Shown: positions 1 through 11,804, counted from the first letter of the stretch. The stretch is 64,000 bases of DNA from Agapetus fuscipes (GCA_951799405.1 OX637361.1:10080170-10144169); one strand, 5' to 3'. Notes: generated by a model not told the origin, from the sequence alone. Made by a program: numbers and translations.

Positions 1-1019
1 CATGCTTAGATTCTTCATGCATTACTCTAGAAACTTTGAGTATTGTGCGACAGGGTTGCATAATGAGCCCGTGGTTATTCAATATAATTATGGATCATTG
101 TGTTAAACAAGCGAATCTGGAAGGGCATGGCATACAGATTGGAGAGAGAAAAGTCGGAGTTCTGCTTTATGCTGATGATGCAGTACTAATTGCTGATTCA
201 GCAGCAGAGCTTCAGGCAATGCTCTCTAGTCTGAACCATGCTCTGTGTGTGAACAAGTTGAAAATTAATGCAAGTAAGACGAAAGTACTGATTTTTGACA
301 GAGCGGATGAAAATGAAGAATGCACGTTTTTGTTGAATGGTACGAAAGTTGAAATTGTGGATGAATTTAGATACTTGGGAAGTATGTTTGAGAAGAAAGG
401 AAAGATGACAAGAGAACTTGAGAATAGGGTGTGCAAGGGAAAACAAGTGGTCGGTGCAATAGGAAGAATAGCAAAGAACAAGCGATTGACGATGGATCTG
501 AGAATGGCGGTACACAATGGCATATTGTTACCGACTTTGATGTATGGAAGTGAAGCATGGACAGTGAACGATAGCGAAATGAGTAAAGTATGTACGGTGG
601 AAATGAAGCATTTGAGAAGCATGACAGGAAAAACTCTGAGGGATAGAGTTAGGAATGAATGGGTAAAAAAAGAATGTAATTTGAAAGAGGATGTGAAAGT
701 TAAGGTACAAAAGAATGTGATGAGATGGTTTGGACATGTGGAAAGAATGAATGATGATAGACTGACAAAGTATGTATACAAAGAAAGTGTGAAAGGAAAA
801 AGAGGGAAGGGACGACCGAGAAAAGTATGGAGTGATCAGATTGAGGAGATTGTGAAAGAATGGCATATACAAAGTGAGCGTAAAAGAAGAAAATGCATGA
901 AAAAGGTGATGGATATGAATGAATTGAAGGAGGTATGTAAGGATAGGAAAAAATGGAGGCAACTCTGCAGAGGCTCTGGCCACCCCTAGCGGAATGGCGA
1001 CAGAGTTACAGTTACAGTG
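1..1019 (+). mobile_element. LINE-A: 3' half of a non-LTR retrotransposon ORF2 with TTACAG tail
   Basis: The frame is open from the left edge of the window to the stop at 987-989, so the element enters from outside and has no start here. It encodes the palm and C-terminus of a LINE reverse transcriptase: RQGCIMSPWLFNI (motif B), LLYADDAVLI (motif C, catalytic YADD), the LKINASKTKVLIF segment and FRYLGSMFEKKGK. Then comes the RT-associated C-terminal region, with LMYGSEAWTV, a WFGHVERMNDDRL block, GKRGKGRPRKVW and a KEVCKDRKKWRQL end. No frameshift is seen in 317 codons, but endonuclease and fingers are missing, so it cannot be judged active. After the stop, a short 3' UTR ends in GTTACAGTTACAG, a short tandem tail as in RTE-like LINEs. 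Eroded copies of this family recur in the window in both orientations. The clade assignment (RTE-like) is an inference. Confidence 0.85.
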
Positions 1020-1406
1020 CTAGAAGGCTTCGTACACCCAATAATCATCTAAAGTTTCTAGTAGTGAAGATATTCCTGTAATTTTATTTCAAATGCTAAA
1101 TTATTTCCTGTGGTATGTTTCAGATGTTATGTAGTCCATGCGTCTTCCATTTTTACAGTTTGCTTAAATTTCTATGTGTTGGAAATTACTTGGATTTTTA
1201 TTCAAGGCAATCTTTTCTTAAGGCAGCCTATCTGTGAAGTCAAAACAACCACACAATACGGCTGTTCGATGCCATACCACCTGTAGAGTTCTCTCTTTTT
1301 CAACCAATAATTATATCGCTATGACTTGCGGCAGATCTTGGGGTGGAGGAAAGGAGATCTCAAGGGGAGGAGAGGGAAGAGATGCACCCCTGACGTTGCA
1401 AGGGAT
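1020..1406. other. No gene recognised
   Basis: This is AT-rich non-coding sequence. An 86-codon open frame here has no recognisable domain and runs into the tandem repeat that follows. Confidence 0.5.
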
Positions 1407-1801
1407 GGGGGACTTCGATCTGGTACTGCGGTCGATACAGATGTGTTTTTCGTTTTCTCTAAACACTAAAAAAATAATTAATTTCATTTTCTAATTTTTG
1501 AATAAACTCGGGAGTCGGATTTTTGTCGCCAATCGATACACACGTGTTCTGTTTAAATCCCAAACACTGAAAATATAAATTCTATTTCGTAATTTTAATA
1601 AACTCGGGAGTGAGATTTCGGTTGCCAATCGATACGCACGTGGTTTGTTCAAATCTCAAACACTAAAAATATAAATTTATATTTTCTAAATTTTAAATAA
1701 ACGCGATTCTCAATCCGGTGCGACAGTCGACACGCGTGTGGGGTTTCATTCCCTAAGCTCGTAAAATTATAAACTCCGGTTTTCTAAACTCCGATAATAA
1801 A
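1407..1801. repeat. Diverged tandem repeat, about four units of 96-100 bp
   Basis: Four successive units can be aligned by eye, starting near 1407, 1507, 1603 and 1702. Each has a GTCGATAC or CCAATCGATAC-like core, a CACGTG-like step, a CAAACACTAAAAATATAAA-like stretch and an ATAAA end. Units two and three (CTCGGGAG starts) are the most alike, and the outer units are more eroded. No function is proposed. Confidence 0.6.
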
Positions 1802-2100
1802 TTCTCAATTAAATATAAACTTAATCAATCAAATCCGAAATAAACATTTTTAAACGTTTTAATAAAATGATGGACCTTATAAATATTAAACGCGGAAATT
1901 CTCTTTTGTTTACTTTAAATAATAATTGTGAGAGTGGAAGTGCAGTGTCTTATTTCTTTTGGGTTCCGGCATTTCAATATTTAAAAATAAAACCATTATT
2001 TTCGAATTAATTCAGAGTTGAAGCAGAAAAGAAGATCCTGGGCTAAGTGTTTTCAATTATACTAACAAATAACTAATTTCATTAAAACCACTTGTCTGTA

Positions 2101-2387
2101 TTACTTTCATGTTGGTGTTTCTTTCAGGAGTACTTATTGTTTGCTTTCTGTTAATTATAAATGTACTTTCAGGGATTCAATGGCTTACCTGAGTGGGGGA
2201 ATGCTGGTGTTTCTTTCAGGAGTACTTATTGTTTGCTTTCTGTTAATTATAAATGTATTTTCAGGGATTCAATGGCTTACCTGAGTGGGGGAATGCTGGT
2301 GTTTCTTTCAAGTTTACTTATTGCTCGATTTCTGTTAATTATAAATGTATTTTCAGGGATTCATTGGCTTACCTGAGTGGGGGAAGG
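2101..2387. repeat. Tandem repeat, three units of 92 bp
   Basis: GGTGTTTCTTTCA recurs at 2114, 2206 and 2298, exactly 92 bp apart. Each unit also has TTTCTGTTAATTATAAATGTA, TTTTCAGGGATTC and GGCTTACCTGAGTGGGGGAA. Each unit carries two TTTCAGG steps that look like 3' splice sites, but no exon is evident. The small ORF over it is a by-product of the repeat. Confidence 0.8.
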
Positions 2388-2455
2388 TTTCCTCTTTTTA
2401 TTTAGACTAAGAAATTGTTTACTATCGCTGTTTTTTTCTTCGCTTCCATGTACTA

Positions 2456-2480
2456 ACACACACACACACACACACACACC
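2456..2480. repeat. (CA)n microsatellite
   Basis: About 12 uninterrupted AC dinucleotides. Confidence 0.95.
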
Positions 2481-5400
2481 ACTTTTGATTTTGCGTTCAA
2501 TTAAATTCTTTCACTGGAATTCTGCAATGTTATATTGAATTCAAAATTTGTTAGGTCCACTTATAATCGAGACACGAAGCTTCCGTCCTTGGCTGTCCAA
2601 GAGTCATGATCACTTCCGCCTCCCTCCTAGAATTCCTTTCTGTGGATAACAGCTGAGTCTGGGTTCCCGTCAAGTGGACTTCTCACAGGGTTATAAGGTA
2701 CAAGATACATACAAGGGTATCAGGGACCTATTGTCTTAGATTCTAAATGTGGGTCTGGTGATGGAATAGTCCACAGGCACGGGATGGCCCTGAGAACCTA
2801 TAACATTCAATGCAGAATTACCTAATCACTCTTACACATTACGGAATGCTGTTCTCCTTGGGGTGGTGAGAATGAAAGAAGGATTATGAAGAATTCGTAT
2901 GCTGCATGTATTCCCTATAAGTAAGGTCTGAAAGTAATCCATCTGAAGGTGAAAATGTATTCCAAACACACCATTACACATCCATCACACTAGGGGTTGG
3001 CCAAGCTAATAAAATGCAAATTTCATAAATAAATTATAAACAAACAACTCTGCAGTATGTGCTGAAGCCGAAATGCCTGCAATCTCATATCGAGATACAC
3101 AAAGAATAACGCGGATGTACCTAATGCAGTTGAATTTGAAAACCGCTGAGTGACCTTGTTCATAATATGTTCCCGACCACAACAATGTTCCTGATAATTG
3201 GCAGCCGGCCTCTGGCCAAATACAACTGGATATGTTCCCGACCTCTGGTCGCAACGAGAGTTCCTGAAATGATCTGGGCTCACTCAGCTGGATTAGTGTT
3301 CCATGATCTCTGATCATATATACTTGGAGTTTGCTTGGAGCCAACATTATTGCAGTAACTTGTAGCTGAACACACACAATCCAGACTAACCTTCCTGTCC
3401 CGTGGTTTTTTGCAGCAAAAGATTACCATACGGAGAAGTTGGGTAGGGTACAAGGGGAATTGGAGGAGGTACCCAAAAGGCCGTTGGGGCCATTTGCCAT
3501 GATTAATTAGAGTCACTTAATCGACGAGGGTGTCGAAATCTTAGATTCACGCCGCGTGTATCCGAATCCTTTCCTTGAAATAACTAATAAAGGTCCATTT
3601 TGCAGTGCCTTTCAGATGACCGGTGGTCATAGAAAGATGCTGTAAAAGCCATGGACCTATTAACTTACAGGTGGACGCGCAAAGGTAAGAATTACAACAA
3701 AGAAGAGATCGCCTTGCATGTAATTACTTTCACTAACAAACTAAAACCTAACTGCCTTTCATCTCGCAATTTTTATGTCATTTATGTTTTTATCTGAAAA
3801 TAATTTCGACTACCTTATATTCCAATTAATTAAACTCGCACACATTAAGACCGTTCCGTAATTAATAACGCTTAAATCTCGTCGCCTTAAAAATAATTGT
3901 AGTTCATACTACCTCATCTTTGATCGCGTAAACGCAAAATCAATACTCGTTATAATCTTATAAAAAGGTAGAAATGTATGAGAGGTACACCTCCCAAAAA
4001 GTACTTGGGTTTGCCACTAAAGTAGATTTTGAAACGGTAAAACAAAAAAATAACACAACGTTCTGTTTCATAATCTTCCACACGACGAGGAGTCCTACCC
4101 TTAGCTAGATGATCACATAATAATTGGCCAAAGATAATTACTACCTCGGTAGGGGTAGATTGCTCTTCCAGCAACTGAAACTGAAGGGGGGAAAAGAATC
4201 GGAGCAGCCTAGTGCTATTCCTTCAGAGAAGGTGTGTTGCACTTGAATCCTGGTGATTCCAGGGTATCCTCCCTGCACATTCGATCGCTCCACTTCTAAC
4301 TAAGGAGGAAAAATCCCTCTTTCGCGCTTTTCTCTTCGAGTCTCCTCTCTGCTCCCTCCGACCCCTCTTTTTCGCCAGGGGGGGGGGAACATTACACACC
4401 TTACATCCGAATTCTAAATGATATCAGTATGATCTGTTGTAATGACATTTAAATTGTTAAATTAACTTCCGCTAAAAATTCCTTGCAATGTAAACTACAT
4501 TAAATTAACCGACAATGTGATGGAGGTATTTAAACTCGCTTCATTTCTGAGATCTCGATAGCAACAACCCAAGTTAACCATACCAAATATTAATGGAAAT
4601 TTATATTCTCTCTAGTATCGCTGTTATAGTTTCCGTACTTTTTTTGTAAGCTCTATAGTTAAGTTTAAGGTTAATGTTCGTAGCAAGGAAAATTCTTGAC
4701 CACTCGCTAATTTGTGTGTTCGTGCCACGTCACAATTTCATTGCATCCGTTGTGTTAGTGCGCCCCATACTGGGTTGTAGAATTCCGAAATAGACCTGTG
4801 AGGTTATCCAAGCCTTTGACAAACTTGTTTCACTTCCAACACTCGTGGTAAAATGATTGAGTCACCACGTTGCGTCATTATTTTGTCAGGGGAATTCACT
4901 TTTATTACCAAGCTTCCATGTTGACTATAACCGATGTATATATTTGTCTGCATACTTTTATGGCTCCTTAATATTTTCCGATGTTTTAATGCTTCATTGA
5001 TTGTTTTCAACAATTTGTGGGCATTTATAATTGGCATCAACTTCAAAACATGTTCAATGTAATTGGAGAATTTATTTGGTGAGCGATGTTTTCGTGTGAA
5101 TCATATCCCAATAGTCCTCTGCGAGCTTGGTCATCGCTACAAATCATTATTTCTTATTTAAGTATTTAATTTTAACACTACCTATCAGCTTACAAACTAT
5201 TCATTATCAATTACAATTATTTCTCTCATACATATTAATACAATTTTTTAGTCAACACGACATGTAAGCATAATCCAGAAAGTTGTATACTCGGGGGAAT
5301 GATTCGAAATCTTTTTAAAGTAATTTCGGAATAAATTAATTTTCGCCTCTGTTTAACCCTCTCGCAACTCACTGGGGCATATTCAGGTCACAGGTTATCT

Positions 5401-6160
5401 ATGAATCAAAAGCAGCGCGATTTCCCCCATATCATTGATCAATAACATAAAGGAGGAGAAACTAACTTACTGTATTGAAACATACTATAGCCCATAAAAC
5501 TTTGCAGTCGTGTAGTGAAACAAAACATGTTTTACGTGTCAAATTTTGTGTTTTCTTGCTTTTTCCATTTTGTGTTTTGACACCCAATTACAACACATGC
5601 CATAATGTCTTACAATTCGTCAATTTTATCGATCACAAGATTTATACCGCATAGTCTATGCTCGGACTTCTCCGGGCATAGTACGCACGCGGCAATGCTA
5701 CCACCTTTCTAGAAACATTTTTACATTCACCCGAGTTTTTTGTACACACGGAAATGCAACTATGAAATTCTTTGTTCTCTTTCTTACAAATGACCATTTT
5801 CGTAAGTCGGTTGAAACAGTTATGTATTGTGTATTTACGTTAAAATAATTTCTTAGTCCACAGGATATCATAAGTCAACGCCCCATACCATTGAAGAAAA
5901 GGCAGGAGAGTGGGGTTTGAGGTGTAGAGGAGAGCTTTCTAAGGCCTAATTGCATCAGGGCGAAGAATCTGAAGTTATAGTCCGTATGCAGGTAGAATGT
6001 GGGGGAAATGCACCATGTATAATACAATGCTTAGCTGGTGTTTTTAAAAGACGTAGGTTGCAATTACAGGCTTGCGTCATTACTGTTTAAATCTAATGTG
6101 TGGTGTATATGTAGATACGGACAGTAAGAAAAGGTCAAGAAAGATTGAAGACACAAATTT
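2481..6160. other. No gene recognised (3.7 kb)
   Basis: No ORF here shows a known motif on either strand. The longest open frame (3006-3377, minus, 123 codons) has no domain signature and no splice context that supports it. A G-run lies at about 4379-4388. The rest is unassigned, probably intronic or old repeat sequence. Confidence 0.45.
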
Positions 6161-6450
6161 CGATCAATAGCTCAGTTGGTAGAATGTTTGCCAGAGAGAG
6201 ATTCTATGAGAAAGAGCTATGGTTTAGTCTCGACCAAGGGTGTCAGAATGATTTTCCGTTTCGGGGCTTATTGTAGACCCAAAATCGAAGTAGGTACCGA
6301 TAAATTTTATCAAGCTTTCACAAAAAATGAAAAAAAAACCCCTTTGGAAGCTGGTAAACTAAAAAGGTTGGTATAAGGCCGGCCTCCATAACCGCGAGAA
6401 CAAATAGGTCCTATACGCGGGAAGATGTTGCACTATATATGCAGCTTATT
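6161..6450 (+). mobile_element. SINE-A copy (tRNA-derived), nearly full length, eroded
   Basis: The head has a tRNA-like A box (ATAGCTCAGTTGGTAGAATG). A B-box equivalent near 6222 (TTTAGTCTCGACC) is decayed. The body follows in the family order: GTGTCAGAATGATTT, a CAAGCTTTCACAAAAAATGA block, GGCCGGCCTCC, a TAAATAGG-like step and a GTTGCACTATAT end. Pol III boxes plus a family-specific body identify it as a SINE rather than a tRNA gene. The 66-codon ORF across it is not a gene. Confidence 0.75.
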
Positions 6451-6573
6451 TATTGACATTATTTTTTAAACCTTAATTTACCTTTACAAATTTTATGCAT
6501 AGCCTCATGGCTGCAACATGAATAAACAATTAAAAATTTAAAAAAAAAAATGAATAAACAAAAATTATTATTT

Positions 6574-6783
6574 AGGCTTGAATGACATATTAACATTTAA
6601 GATCCATTTGATTCAAGACACATGCTGCATGAGTACCTACTCACATTACACACCTAAAACTCAAACCTCAAATGCACGCAAACATGTCTTTCCGACCTTT
6701 CCTAAAACAAAGATAACATTAGCAAAAGCGGAAAATTGTTCACACTATGGAGGGTCAGCCTCATACAAACCTTAAAGTCACGG
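6574..6783 (-). repeat. R1 repeat copy, degenerate
   Basis: In reverse orientation it shows the R1 landmarks: AACATTTAAGATCCAT, CCGACCTTTCCTAAAACA, TGTTCACACTATGGAGGGTCAGCCTCATAC in outline, and the AAAGTCACGG end corresponding to the start of the repeat. It is among the more diverged copies. Confidence 0.6.
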
Positions 6784-7127
6784 TATAAATAGATAATAGT
6801 AAAAGATGTGAGATTATGCACCTAAACCTTTCCCAACAATGTGTTCAATCTTTTCTTACAAGAATAATGATTACCTACCGCCCCAGTGACCTTCTTGGCT
6901 CATTTCCTGTTCCACCCTGGCAGGCCATTATACACGAGGTGATGGTATCGTGAGTGCTGATACTGCACTCTCTGCAACACCCCATGCATGCGCCCTGCAA
7001 CTGATACTCATTATTGTAATGAGGGACGCAACTCAAAGGCGGCCAACTTACCTCTGCTGCAAGCCAAGACAGTGATGGCTCAACCGCGCCCAAGGCAATC
7101 TCCAAATGAGGTGTACACCTGAAATTG

Positions 7128-7325
7128 GTCCTGTCGATTGCTCAGCGGTCGAATGTTTACAATTCACGCCGAGAACTAGGGTTCGATTCCCACCAAGGGT
7201 GTCAGTGATACTTTCCCGTTTCGCTGTTTATTTCGAATGCCGGCAAAGTTTTTACTCAGCCTTCAGAAAAAATGAGAACCATCAACTTCGGGAACTGGGA
7301 GACATCTTACTGCAACTGCGATCTC
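7128..7325 (+). mobile_element. SINE-A copy, 5' two thirds
   Basis: The tRNA-like head has GCTCAGCGGTCGAATG (A box) and GGGTTCGATTCCCACC (B box, intact). The body reaches CAGCCTTCAGAAAAAATGAGAACC, then diverges before the GGCCGGCC segment. Confidence 0.7.
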
Positions 7326-7386
7326 TACTGTGACAACGCTGTAACTGAAATTGTAACTCTGTCGCCATTCAGCCAAAGTTGGCCAG

Positions 7387-8040
7387 CAGGGGCGTGCATC
7401 CCATACAGGCACATGCGCCTAATGGTAGGCAATTTATGGTAAAAAACGCATTTAAGCTTGACATTGAGATTTAAAATTCAGCTTTTAAGTTCGATTGGAG
7501 CCATCGTTAGCACTTCAGCCAATTTCAATGAGTTATTTTAAAGGAATCGGAGAAAGTATTTATTCTGAAATGTATTTGCCTAGACCCAATGCACACGCCC
7601 GGTGGCGTCTTTCCCTCCTTACTGTGGGGTCGGCGACAATTTACGCTGAAGTAACGTCATTACACTTTATGGCCTTTGTAAAGAAGTGACATTATAGGAA
7701 AAAATCACGCGTATTTATTGATTTTTTATCTTAATTTTAAAGTTAAAATATTTTATAAAACTTAAAAAATGACGCCACGAAAAAATATTTAAAATAACAC
7801 GTTTTTGTTCACATTTTTTTCTTCTAATTTTGTTGTTTAATATTTTGGACATTTTTTTTTTCTTCATAATTATAGAATGATACAATGTCTAGAGATTCTA
7901 TGAAAAATATTTTAGGTAATGTAAACAGTTTTTGAGATAATATGAAAAAACTGAAACTAGATAATTAATTAAATGTGCGCGGCAGCACTTCAGAGTAAAT
8001 TGTTGCCGAACCCACAGTAAGGAGGGAAAGACGCCGCCCG
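7387..8040 (+). mobile_element. hAT-like MITE, copy 1, interrupted by a Mutator-like MITE
   Basis: It begins CAGGGGCGTGCAT and ends in the complementary ATGCACACGCCCG. It lies between TTGGCCAG (7379-7386) and GTGGCCAG, an 8-bp target duplication with one mismatch. The left part is 7387-7604. The last few bases lie at 8035-8040, after the nested insertion. A second copy at 9331-9546 gives the same ends and an exact 8-bp duplication, which is the hAT signature. It has no coding capacity. Confidence 0.7.
7605..8034. mobile_element. Mutator-like MITE with about 48-bp terminal inverted repeats
   Basis: The left end (7605-7652, GCGTCTTTCCCTCC...CTGAAGT) is matched by the inverted right end (7987-8034, ACTTCAGAGTAAATTG...AAAGACGC) with only a few mismatches. 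CGCCCGGTG flanks it exactly on both sides (7596-7604 and 8035-8043), a perfect 9-bp target duplication. Long inverted repeats with 9-bp duplications are typical of the Mutator/MULE superfamily. The interior is AT-rich and non-coding. Insertion split the hAT-like MITE. Confidence 0.8.
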
Positions 8041-8289
8041 GTGGCCAGAGCCTCTCTTTCAACTTGCATTTGTCTTTTATCCATTCATTCTTAACTCTAT
8101 CTCGTAGAATTTTTCCTGTCATACTCCTCAAACGCTTCATTTCCACCTTGTCGCTTATATTATTCTCGCTACAAGCGTCTATCTCTAGGCCAGAGCATTC
8201 TGTGAGCTCTTCTACCGTCTGCGTCTATTTTGGCGGGATTTGTCCAAAAAGTGTGTCGTCTTACCATTTTAGGAGTATATTTTCTTAAC

Positions 8290-9322
8290 TTAAAATTTGC
8301 TGGTCACTTGAGTTATCTATAGGTGTTCATATTCATCTCCAAATGGTCGTGTCCTTCCCTTTAACCTACCCGAGTAAGAACGAAGTATTAAAACTTAAGG
8401 TCTTTTTGATGATTGAACCGGTCATTATAGTGAAATAAATTCATCATAGATGTTTATTTAGCTATCAAAGAAGTATCAACTTCCAAAAACGCATGTTATT
8501 CACTGTTTTACTTGACAGCATTGATCAAAATAAAATTTATCAATGAGGCATCAGCACCGTTTTGCGTACCAAAAAGGATGTGCCCTAGGGCGTCCTCTTC
8601 ATAGAATAAGGTATTGTTATAATCAGTCTATAGGCAACCGTTATGTTAAGTCTCTTCTACATATGACTCTAATATCTTACATATTTCTCATTTTTTCGTT
8701 GTGTACCTATTATTATGTGTTCACGGTTCGTTTGTTACTATGGGAAGAAACAGACGTACGCCATCTACGGCTTTTATACTAATCGATCCTTGACAGTCAA
8801 ATCAATGCAGAATTTAAGAATCTCTTGATCAAAAATAAAGTTAGAAATTTCAACCAGATTCTCAAATTCAAAAGGTTGTAGATCCATTGTGTACAGGGTC
8901 GGCATAGGCCATAGCGCCTTCATTTGTAGGTCAGCTGTTGTTAGTCCACTCCTTATCGAGCTTATATCGCCTGTGTTTCCTTGCACCCATAAATCAATCC
9001 CCCAATATCAGATGGTGGAGTTTGTGTTACAATTTTCATTGTTCCCTTATTGCCATATTATTTGATATTTCCTTTCCCACAACAAATTGAACCTAATGCC
9101 CATTATAAGTCCGTTGAATTGAATTGTGACAAGAAGTGTATAACATTACGTATATCGAAAAAAAAGGAATGCAAACTACATCACTCATTATAAGTGCTGT
9201 AGTATATTTCATCCATTTTCAATGTAATCAATCAAAGTGAGATTTACAGCGTTTTATACTCGGAGTGAAAAGCTGTTCTTCCATTTTTATCAACCGGGTT
9301 ACCTCTTAAAAATCTCATCATT
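8290..9322. other. No gene recognised
   Basis: AT-rich sequence with several short open frames that have no recognisable motif. Nothing else could be supported. Confidence 0.5.
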
Positions 9323-9330
9323 CGTTACTG

Positions 9331-9546
9331 CAGGCGCGCGCATAGGGTATAGGCAAATACATTTCAGAATAAATATTTTCTCCCATTCCTTTAAAATAAC
9401 TCATTTGAAATTGACTGAAGTTCTAACGATGGCTCCGATAGAACTTAAATTTTGAATTTTAAATCTGAATATCAAGCTTAATGATTTTTTTTCAATGGAT
9501 TGCCTATCTTTTAGGCACATGTGCCTGTATATGATGTATGCACCTG
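9331..9546 (-). mobile_element. hAT-like MITE, copy 2 (216 bp)
   Basis: This is an inverted copy of the MITE at 7387. It starts CAGGCGCGCGCAT and ends TGTATGCACCTG. The internal GGCAAATACATTTCAGAATAAATA and AGGCACATGTGCCTGTAT blocks match the other copy. CGTTACTG occurs exactly on both sides (9323-9330 and 9547-9554), an 8-bp target duplication. Open frames over it are incidental. Confidence 0.85.
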
Positions 9547-9589
9547 CGTTACTGATTTGTATTTTGTGGTCAGTTTCCTCTATACCCTT

Positions 9590-9725
9590 CCTGTATGAAA
9601 ATATCAGAAGCATCTACAGCACAATCGGTCCCCCAAACCGAAAACTACGGTCAAAAAAATTAGCGTGAGGAATACATATTTATACACATAAATTAACGCT
9701 ATGCTTGAGTTTACACGATATTATT
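9590..9725 (-). repeat. Unclassified repeat, second copy at 35700-35845
   Basis: GAAGCATCTACAGCACAATCGG, CCGAAAACTACGGTCA and TAACGCTATGCTTGAGTTTACAC in outline are found as the reverse complement at 35700-35845. The family is unknown. Confidence 0.65.
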
Positions 9726-9978
9726 TTTTATACTTGGGGCATGTTATATATAATATACGTGAAACCGGTATAATGTCGTAAGGTTAGATAACCGCGCTGA
9801 AAAGCTGGCGGGAAATTGTTTTTCTTTCCGGTCGCGGGTTGAATGGAAAACTCGTATTGAAATGATGGCGGCATTCAATAAATGAACACAAGCAAATACC
9901 ACTTTACTCATATATATAACACTTTCATGTTAGTGCTTTGATCGTATTCCAATATTATATAACTTATTGATACCTTAA

Positions 9979-10160
9979 AGGTAAAACTGAATAAGTGACA
10001 TATTAAGCTGGCATGGGTTTCTCAAACAATAGCACCCTCTTTTCTATTTTCTACGAGATAAAACACTAAAAAAAAGTGTGAAAACCCTGTAGTTTAGAAG
10101 TTTGCCATAAACACTTTCTTATAATTAGTTCGTTTACTATGAGAAGTTACACACAATAAA
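9979..10160 (+). mobile_element. Left part of a piggyBac-like MITE
   Basis: It begins at TTAA (9975-9978) followed by AGGTAAAACTGAATAAGTGAC and matches the complete element at 42508-42744 through TTCGTTTACTATG. The right terminus is missing because the 0.98-kb repeated block abuts it. Confidence 0.6.
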
Positions 10161-10671
10161 ATGTTTTTCTACTCCCATTTGGTAATTTACTAATTACAAA
10201 ACGGCTAACGCAATCACAATGCCATACATTTCTACACCCGATGCATAATGTTACATTATGCAACCGGTAACCGTGTTAAAATGAACATGTGCGCATGCGC
10301 ATTGTCAGAATTGGAACCATTTTTTAATTTCAAATGTCAACCTTGTATGGGGGTATGAAGACCTGTCAATCCAAGATGGCCGCAAGCGATCAGCTGATTA
10401 GGCTTCATACAATATTAGTGATATTCGGTAGGTAGGAATTACCGTGGTGATGAGACTTTCAGCCCTGTTCAGATGAAAATAAATAAGTATATTTTATGTG
10501 TAGAGTCAAATAAAAATTGTTAATAGTGCTAAAGTTTATCGAATTTATTTTTCGGATTGCTCCAAATAAAGCTTTCCTTTTTTCAATGGAAAATAAAAGG
10601 CTTGAAAGGAAAACAATACAAAATATTTCACCGCAAAAAATAAACAAACTCAAAAAGTTACTTGGTTAATA

Positions 10672-10893
10672 GGTGAGTATGAGGTTGATCACCTATGCTG
10701 TACAAATTTGGTTCACCTGCCAATACAACTGCAGGGCATATGTTTATTTGAGTTTTGGGTTTGAATGTTTAAGCTTATATGCAGGATGTAAAAGCGCGAC
10801 CTTATACATATGTGTCGGCTTGTGGGCATGAATTCAATATGAAACCTAAATATAATTTATTTTTACAACTTAGGTTAGATTAGATAATCGAAG
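10672..10893 (+). repeat. R1 copy inside the 0.98-kb block
   Basis: It starts at AATAGGTGAGTATGAGGTTGATCACC, has TGTACAAATTTGGTTCACCTGCC, GTAAAAGCGCGACC and the CTTAGGTTAGATTAGAT end. The same divergence is shared by the copy at 26657, so R1 entered before the block was copied. Confidence 0.7.
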
Positions 10894-11010
10894 GGAATGA
10901 TAAATCACACGTTTTGACAAAGGTAAGGTTTTAATTACTTCAAATGGACGAGTACATTATAATGACTATTATTCACTATTTTGTTAATTCTCTCATGGTC
11001 TTAGAAAAAG

Positions 11011-11143
11011 TATTGTATGCCACTGCACGTAATTAGTCTTTGTAACACTCGTGCTTTCTATTGTGCCATTCGGCTGCGCCTCATGGCACAAACTAGCACT
11101 AGTGTGAAAAAGACTATCATTACTTGGCAGTGGCATAAATAAC
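11011..11143. repeat. Layered palindrome at the end of the 0.98-kb block
   Basis: The outer arms are GTATGCCACTGC and GCAGTGGCATA. The middle arms are TTAGTCTTTGTAACAC with AGTGTGAAAAAGACTA. The inner arms are TTGTGCCAT and ATGGCACAA around a GC-rich loop. The second copy of the block (27011-27138) has compensating differences in the middle arm (GTGTTACAAAGACTA), which makes pairing there more exact. Confidence 0.65.
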
Positions 11144-11159
11144 TATTTATCAACGGTTT

Positions 11160-11516
11160 CTCAAATAATAATAATAAACAAAGAATTTATATAGCGCCTT
11201 TTATGACAATGTGTCACTACAAAGGCGCTTGTCCATATGATTGGACGAAGAGGTAAGTCTTGAGACTTCTTTTAAATTGCGTCTCCAAATCCAGTTCCCT
11301 CAGTGTGTCAGGAAAAGCATTCCAGGTCATTGGAGCGGCTGCCTTGAATGCCCTGTCTCCAAAAACAGTGTGGGGTCTTCTTGCTGGGACTTCCAGGCAG
11401 CTGCTTCTTGATGCAGCTGACCTCAGTGTTTGTCCACGCAAGGTTATAGTTGTTGGAGACACCAGCTCCATCAGGTACCCCGGAGCACTCCCACGTAGTG
11501 CTTTAAAAGACTAGTA
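11160..11516 (-). mobile_element. CR1/L2-like LINE, C-terminal ORF2 fragment
   Basis: The minus strand encodes the C-terminal block of CR1/L2-like LINE proteins: TLRSAASRSSCLEVP, FGDRAFKAAAPMTWNAFP, and a LKTYLF end. An AATAATAATAA tail with TTTATATAGCGCC lies at its 3' side (11165-11200), typical of this LINE group's 3' ends. Everything upstream of this segment is missing. Confidence 0.75.
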
Positions 11517-11804
11517 AGAGACTGAATGATAGAGTCTGAAATGGCTAGGCTATGAACGAGTGCGGCATAAACGACAATATGATATTGAATGTACAATGAA
11601 ATGGTACGGGCATCTAGAAAGAATGGGCAATGAATGACAAACATTATAATTTTATTAAAGTATACTTAATTGTTAGAATTAGGTATCTGTAATAGACTCT
11701 CACTATGTGAACCACAACCCCCTAAAAAGATAATAGATGTTAGTTTCGGGAAAAGCACCGTGTTTTTTTTTTAACTATTACACACAATTTTATATTGTTG
11801 CCGA

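Larger units (their letters stand above)
7335..8165 (-). mobile_element. LINE-A fragment, internally deleted and interrupted
   Basis: Two pieces in reverse orientation belong to one LINE-A copy. Positions 7335-7386 carry the 3' end (TAACTCTGTCGCCATTC and TTGGCCAG). Positions 8043-8165 carry GGCCAGAGCCTCT and then a minus-strand segment encoding MKRLRSMTGKILRDRVKNEW. The intervening 650 bp is a MITE nested inside another MITE. The join between the 3' end and the coding piece also implies an internal deletion older than the MITEs. Confidence 0.7.
10164..11147 (+). repeat. 0.98-kb dispersed repeat block, copy 1
   Basis: This block is nearly identical, in direct orientation, to 26164-27141. It starts TTTTCTACTCCCATTTGG and ends GCAGTGGCATAAATAACTATT. 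It contains an R1 copy and ends in a layered palindrome. Flanking DNA differs at both ends, which favours a transposable element over a local duplication. No coding frame is convincing. Confidence 0.8.
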
